From Akkermansia sp. (GTDB taxonomy: Bacteria > Verrucomicrobiota > Verrucomicrobiia > Verrucomicrobiales > Akkermansiaceae), in the NCBI GenBank assembly GCA_017517805.1, contig JAFWYD010000017.1:1-33215 (forward strand): a DNA stretch of 33,215 bases, read 5' to 3'. The position numbers and the translations under genes were made by a program. Shown in pieces: positions 30,372 to 33,215 of this stretch. The notes beneath the pieces are model-generated. The model searched no databases and was not told where the DNA came from. It saw only the letters and a list, made by a program, of their open reading frames with translations. Positions within the stretch are counted from its first letter, which is position 1. Each line of letters starts with the position of its first letter.

Positions 30372-32075
30372 TCAGCCAAAGAAGCCGATGGCACCCAGCA
30401 GGGCCATGAGGCCGATGGAGAAGGCCAGGCCAATCAGGCACAGGATGGTGCCGGAGATAGCCATGCCTTTCTGCTCCACGTGGCCGGTGGCGTAGGCCAT
30501 GGCGTTCGGGGGGGTGGAAATCGGCAGGGCCATACCCAGCGAGGAGGCGAAGGCGATGGTCACCAGCAGGCCGATGGCTCCGGGGGCATCCATGGCGCCG
30601 CCGGCCACCATGCCGGCAGCCACAGAGGCCATGATGGGCATGAGCAGCGCGGCGGTAGCCGTGTGGCTCATGAAGGTGGCCATGAAGAGGCAGATAAGGC
30701 TGGAGCCCACGATGAGGGCCATGCTGTTCCATTCAGCAAAGGGAATGGAGTTGATGAGGTCGCTGGCCAGCTTGGTTTCACCCAGGGCAACACCCAGGGC
30801 AAAGCCACCGGCTACCAGCCAGAGCACGTCCCAGCTCATGGCCTTGAGGTCCTTCTTGGTGATGACGCCGGTCACGGAGAACACGGCGATGGGGACAATA
30901 GCCACGCTGTTGGCATCCAGACCATGGTACTTCTTGGGAATCACCCACAGAAGGATGGTCACGATGAAGGTGATATACACCACCCAGGCCTTGGGCGTGG
31001 TCATGAATTTGCCCTTCATCTCCTTGGCCAGGTCGAGGGCCTTCTGGTCGATGGGGAACATCTTGAGAAGGATGAACCAGCCGATGAGCAGCATGATGAT
31101 CACGAAGGGAACACCGAACATCATCCAGTCACCGAAGGTCACATTCCAGCCATTTTCCTGCATGAACTTCAGGGCAATGGCGTTGGGCGGCGTGCCGATG
31201 GGGGTACCGATACCACCCACGTTGGCACCCATCGGGATGCAGAGGGCAAAGGCGGCGCGGCCGCGGTCCTCGGGCTTGAAGAGGGCGAGCACCGGGGTGA
31301 GCAGGGCCAGCATCATGGCGGCGGTAGCCGTGTTGCTCATGAACATGGAGAACAGGGCGGTCACGCTCATGAGACCCAGCAGCACATACTTCGGGTTGGT
31401 GCCGAAGGGCTTGAGCAGCACGCGGGCCAGGTTGATGTCCAGGCGGAACTTGGTGGCGGCATCGGCCAGGAAGAAACCACCCAGGAACAGGATGATGATG
31501 GGGTCTGCAAAGGTGGCAAAAATGCTCTTCTGCTGGGTCAGGTTCACAAGGTCAAGCTTGTCGATGCTCTGGCTTACCTCGCCGTCATACAGGCGGCCGG
31601 CAGCTTCCTTGAGCGCGGTGGCCTTGGCGGCATCGGCCTGGCCGCTGACAACAGGCTGGAGGATGACGTTACTGATGGTGTTGCGCACGGCGGTGGGGGT
31701 CACGTCGGCGACTTTGGCCAGGTCGGTCACCACGGCTTCCTGCGCAGCCTTCACTTCGGCAGCATCGGCGCCGGGTCCGTATGCATCTGCCACAATGGCT
31801 GTGATGGCGGGCTTGTCAAACTTGGAGACCTTCAGGAAATTGAGCGAGGTATTGGAGGTACCCAGCAGGGCCAGCGTAATCACCAGCACCGAGGTGGTCC
31901 AGATCGGAATCACCTCCAGAATCCACATAAGGGCAGCAAACACGAAAAGAGCGATGACTCGTGTCTGAATCGGATTCACCGGCAGGCCCCATTCCTCGAA
32001 GGGCATAAACAACATGCTGCCGCTAATCAGCAGCACGACCAACAATTTGATGATTGTTTTTGTTACCTGAGACAT
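30372..32075 (-). CDS. DASS (SLC13) family sodium/dicarboxylate-type transporter
   Basis: This 567-residue membrane protein has a two-fold repeat of helices and the paired DASS signature loops. The first repeat has SNTATAAMMLAL and GTPIGTPPNAIALKFM; the second has SHTATAALLMPI and ALPISTPPNAMAYATGH. These are the Ser-Asn-Thr/Ser-His-Thr carboxylate-binding and sodium-binding loops. An insertion of about 90 soluble, Ala/Asp/Lys-rich residues (about 85-180) separates an early helix from the helix beginning FADPIIILFLGGFF. The start at 32075 (MSQVTK) was chosen over a longer Cys-rich leader without membrane character. It is the first gene of the operon with kinase, regulator and porin. Substrates are probably C4-dicarboxylates or related anions, by family. 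Confidence 0.9.
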   Translation of the reverse strand: MSQVTKTIIKLLVVLLISGSMLFMPFEEWGLPVNPIQTRVIALFVFAALMWILEVIPIWTTSVLVITLALLGTSNTSLNFLKVSKFDKPAITAIVADAYGPGADAAEVKAAQEAVVTDLAKVADVTPTAVRNTISNVILQPVVSGQADAAKATALKEAAGRLYDGEVSQSIDKLDLVNLTQQKSIFATFADPIIILFLGGFFLADAATKFRLDINLARVLLKPFGTNPKYVLLGLMSVTALFSMFMSNTATAAMMLALLTPVLALFKPEDRGRAAFALCIPMGANVGGIGTPIGTPPNAIALKFMQENGWNVTFGDWMMFGVPFVIIMLLIGWFILLKMFPIDQKALDLAKEMKGKFMTTPKAWVVYITFIVTILLWVIPKKYHGLDANSVAIVPIAVFSVTGVITKKDLKAMSWDVLWLVAGGFALGVALGETKLASDLINSIPFAEWNSMALIVGSSLICLFMATFMSHTATAALLMPIMASVAAGMVAGGAMDAPGAIGLLVTIAFASSLGMALPISTPPNAMAYATGHVEQKGMAISGTILCLIGLAFSIGLMALLGAIGFFG

Positions 32076-32096
32076 AACTGTTCGATTTGTGTTCCC

Positions 32097-32161
32097 AGCA
32101 CAGGTCGGGTGCGCACGGCACACTCTCCCGCGCGTGTTGCGTGCGGGGACAGGCTTGTGCT
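32097..32161 (-). promoter_or_regulatory. Structured leader of the DASS operon mRNA
   Basis: The predicted mRNA begins near 32162 and has a leader of about 87 bases. Its outer arms AGCACA (32161-32156) and TGTGCT (32102-32097) pair, and an inner G/C-rich CCCGC/GCGGG stem is possible. It could be a regulatory RNA, but it matches no riboswitch class I recognise. Confidence 0.35.
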
Positions 32162-32168
32162 ACCCCAC

Positions 32169-32197
32169 ACTTTACTACACATATTCAAGAATAGCAA
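32169..32197 (-). promoter_or_regulatory. Promoter of the DASS/HK/RR/porin operon
   Basis: On the minus strand TTGCTA (32197-32192) and TAAAGT (32174-32169) are 17 bases apart. It is followed by a long leader, unlike most promoters in this window. Confidence 0.6.
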
Positions 32198-32219
32198 GTT
32201 TTTGTTGGAGGAAAATGCC

Positions 32220-32257
32220 GCAAAGGTGCGCTTTTTCGGATGAAAGCACACCTTTGC
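32220..32257 (-). terminator. Terminator hairpin of the nitroreductase gene
   Basis: GCAAAGGTGCGC (32220-32231) pairs with GCACACCTTTGC (32246-32257) with one C-A mismatch, and TTT/AAA extend the stem inward. On the minus strand GGCATTTTCC follows. It lies 11 bases after the stop codon. Confidence 0.75.
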
Positions 32258-32268
32258 TCCGCGTGACC

Positions 32269-32877
32269 TTATGGTGCAACCGCCGGCCAGCCGATGCACT
32301 GGTGCACGATGACGCTGTGATTCTCCGGCAGCCCCATTTCGCGTTTGAGACCCTCCTTGTCAATCATGGCGCGGATAACAGTTGAAAGGCCGCGCGAAGT
32401 GCAGTAGAGGTACACATTCTGGTAGGCCGAGCCCACGTGGTTCTCGCCACCGCGATCATTCTTGATAGTGAAGAGCAGGTGCAGCGGGGCATTCTTCACG
32501 AAATTCTGGCGTTCACAAAGCGGGATGAGGTTCTTATCATTCACCTTGACCAGCTGGTGAGCGGGGCCATCATACTCCCAGGTACCGGTGGGGGTGAGCA
32601 CAAAGAGCTGCATGTTCTGCAAATTGCGCGAGGTGGGAATAGTGCGCTTACCCTGCGGATTCATCCCCCATGCCACCCAGAGGATATCGGCCAGCGTCTG
32701 GTCATCGATAGCCCGGGTAGTATCATACGCGCGGGCACTCTGGCGCTGCGCAATAGCCTCCATCAGCGGCATACCACCAGTCATCACCGGTGCAGGCAGA
32801 GCCTTGACCTCCCCGGCACCCCAGCTTGGCAGTAGAGCACCAGCCAACACACACACGTTGAGCAAGTTCTTGAACAT
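32269..32877 (-). CDS. Exported nitroreductase-family protein
   Basis: This 202-residue protein has signal peptide MFKNLLNVCVLAGALLPSWGA, so it is predicted to leave the cytoplasm. The body fits the FMN-binding nitroreductase fold: EAIAQRQSARAYDTTRAIDD (an R-x-S-x-R/Y core motif), LADILWVAWGMN and TSRNLQNMQLFVL. CTSRGLSTVIRAMIDKEGLK lies in the late helical part, and GLPENHSVIVHQCIGWP is at the C terminus. Nitroreductases reduce nitro compounds, quinones or flavins. A secreted form of this small fold is uncommon. The start ATG 32877 is favoured because TACAAT ends 7 bases upstream (leaderless); ATG 32886 would overlap the -10 box. Cofactor delivery outside the cytoplasm is unexplained. Confidence 0.85.
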   Translation of the reverse strand: MFKNLLNVCVLAGALLPSWGAGEVKALPAPVMTGGMPLMEAIAQRQSARAYDTTRAIDDQTLADILWVAWGMNPQGKRTIPTSRNLQNMQLFVLTPTGTWEYDGPAHQLVKVNDKNLIPLCERQNFVKNAPLHLLFTIKNDRGGENHVGSAYQNVYLYCTSRGLSTVIRAMIDKEGLKREMGLPENHSVIVHQCIGWPAVAP

Positions 32878-32884
32878 GCTATGC

Positions 32885-32907
32885 ATTGTAACAGCTTTCA
32901 CCTTGCC
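32885..32907 (-). promoter_or_regulatory. Promoter (-10 region) of the nitroreductase gene, leaderless
   Basis: On the minus strand TACAAT (32890-32885) ends 7 bases before ATG 32877. A weak TTTTCA lies 17 bases upstream of the -10 box. The tail of the SRP RNA gene is immediately before it. Confidence 0.5.
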
Positions 32908-32922
32908 TGAAAAGCAAAAAAA

Positions 32923-33024
32923 CCGCCGGGAACAACACCCCGACAAGCATAGTCTGAATACCGTTGCTACCTCTCGGTCCTGGCGGGGTTTTCCAGCTAT
33001 ACCTCCAGGGGTGCTCCCGGCGGC
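32923..33024 (-). ncRNA. ffs: Signal recognition particle RNA, small bacterial type (4.5S)
   Basis: On the minus strand this 102-base sequence folds as a single long rod. CCGCCGGGA at the 5' end pairs with TCCCGGCGG at the 3' end, and CACCCC (33013-33008) pairs with GGGGTG (32941-32936). The tip is the conserved SRP domain IV: CAGG-ACC-GAGA-GGT-AGCA, with a GNRA-type loop at 32975-32972 and the asymmetric loop that binds Ffh. The 3' end runs into TTTTTTT (32922-32916), an intrinsic terminator. Upstream are TTGACG (33060-33055) and CATACT (33037-33032), 17 bases apart, placing the start at G33024. It belongs to the co-translational membrane targeting pathway. Confidence 0.92.
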
Positions 33025-33031
33025 AGGTGTG

Positions 33032-33060
33032 AGTATGCCAGCTAACTGCCGCGGCGTCAA
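33032..33060 (-). promoter_or_regulatory. Promoter of ffs (SRP RNA)
   Basis: On the minus strand TTGACG (33060-33055) and CATACT (33037-33032) are 17 bases apart. The predicted start, 7-8 bases downstream, coincides with the first base of the SRP RNA stem. Confidence 0.8.
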
Positions 33061-33106
33061 GCATTTTACACTGCATACCAGGGCAAACGCATTTCGATGA
33101 CTCTTT

Positions 33107-33215
33107 TTATTGTTGACTTTCCGCTTTTGCTTCTTCTGTGGCAAACGCAGTAAAGAGAATCTCCTCCAGTACCGCCGTATTCCACGCTGCTTGTTTTCTC
33201 ATTCTTGCTAAAGAC
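33107..33215 (-). CDS. Possible 3' end of an unknown protein-coding gene (partial)
   Basis: From the window edge the minus strand reads an open frame of about 35 codons (S-L-A-R-M-R-K-Q-A-A-W-N-T-A-V-L-E-E-I-L, then F-T-A-F-A-T-E-E-A-K-A-E-S-Q-Q) ending in TAA at 33107. The composition looks like a helical C terminus. It lies 47 bases upstream of the ffs promoter. The family is not recognised; it could also be non-coding. Confidence 0.35.
   Translation of the reverse strand, partial: SLARMRKQAAWNTAVLEEILFTAFATEEAKAESQQ

Noticed and set aside
30354..32243. Plus-strand open frame of 629 codons opposite the DASS transporter
   Set aside because: Its His/Gly/Glu-rich translation is the reverse complement of membrane helices; no family pattern. 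A shadow.

Overview
The window looks like the chromosome of a Gram-negative member of the Verrucomicrobiota, most likely the Akkermansiaceae. That placement is inferred from gene content, the PVC-style secreted repeat proteins and the near absence of Shine-Dalgarno sequences; no 16S gene or other decisive marker is present. Most of the window is housekeeping: cca, dnaN, mrp, ssb, rpoZ, smpB, trmD, prfB, recR, fabF and the SRP RNA.

Layout. 1-2512: a phosphate-starvation locus with pstS (cut by the window edge) and an OprP/OprO-type porin, divergent from a PhoB-like regulator across a Pho-box-like repeat. 2526-4762: cca and a small TM2 membrane protein, convergent with a DJ-1/PfpI gene. 4850-6392: dnaN, then 307 bases without a gene that are packed with hairpins, including a regular array of mini-hairpins. 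6393-9478: mrp, an azlC-like remnant, ssb, rpoZ and smpB. 9566-19804: a minus-strand operon of about 10 kb for four or five exported proteins: a PDZ protein, an FKBP-like protein and two giant paralogues with helical repeats, an SHD1-like domain, a thioredoxin-like domain and ankyrin repeats. One giant is split by a one-base frameshift. This is the least explained system here. 19928-25331: a cysteine-free family-4-type uracil-DNA glycosylase, trmD, prfB (with its programmed +1 frameshift), recR, a membrane protein and fabF. 25466-26977: an SLC13-type transporter with an RCK-C domain. 27180-32075: an operon of DASS transporter, cyclic-nucleotide-domain histidine kinase, response regulator and a porin gene interrupted by two in-frame stop codons. 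32269-33215: an exported nitroreductase, the SRP RNA gene (ffs) and possibly the 3' end of another gene.

A genome-wide feature shows through the window: at least eight genes have a sigma-70-like promoter whose -10 box ends only 6 to 13 bases before the start codon, which predicts leaderless or nearly leaderless mRNAs. dnaN is the clear exception, with a full Shine-Dalgarno.
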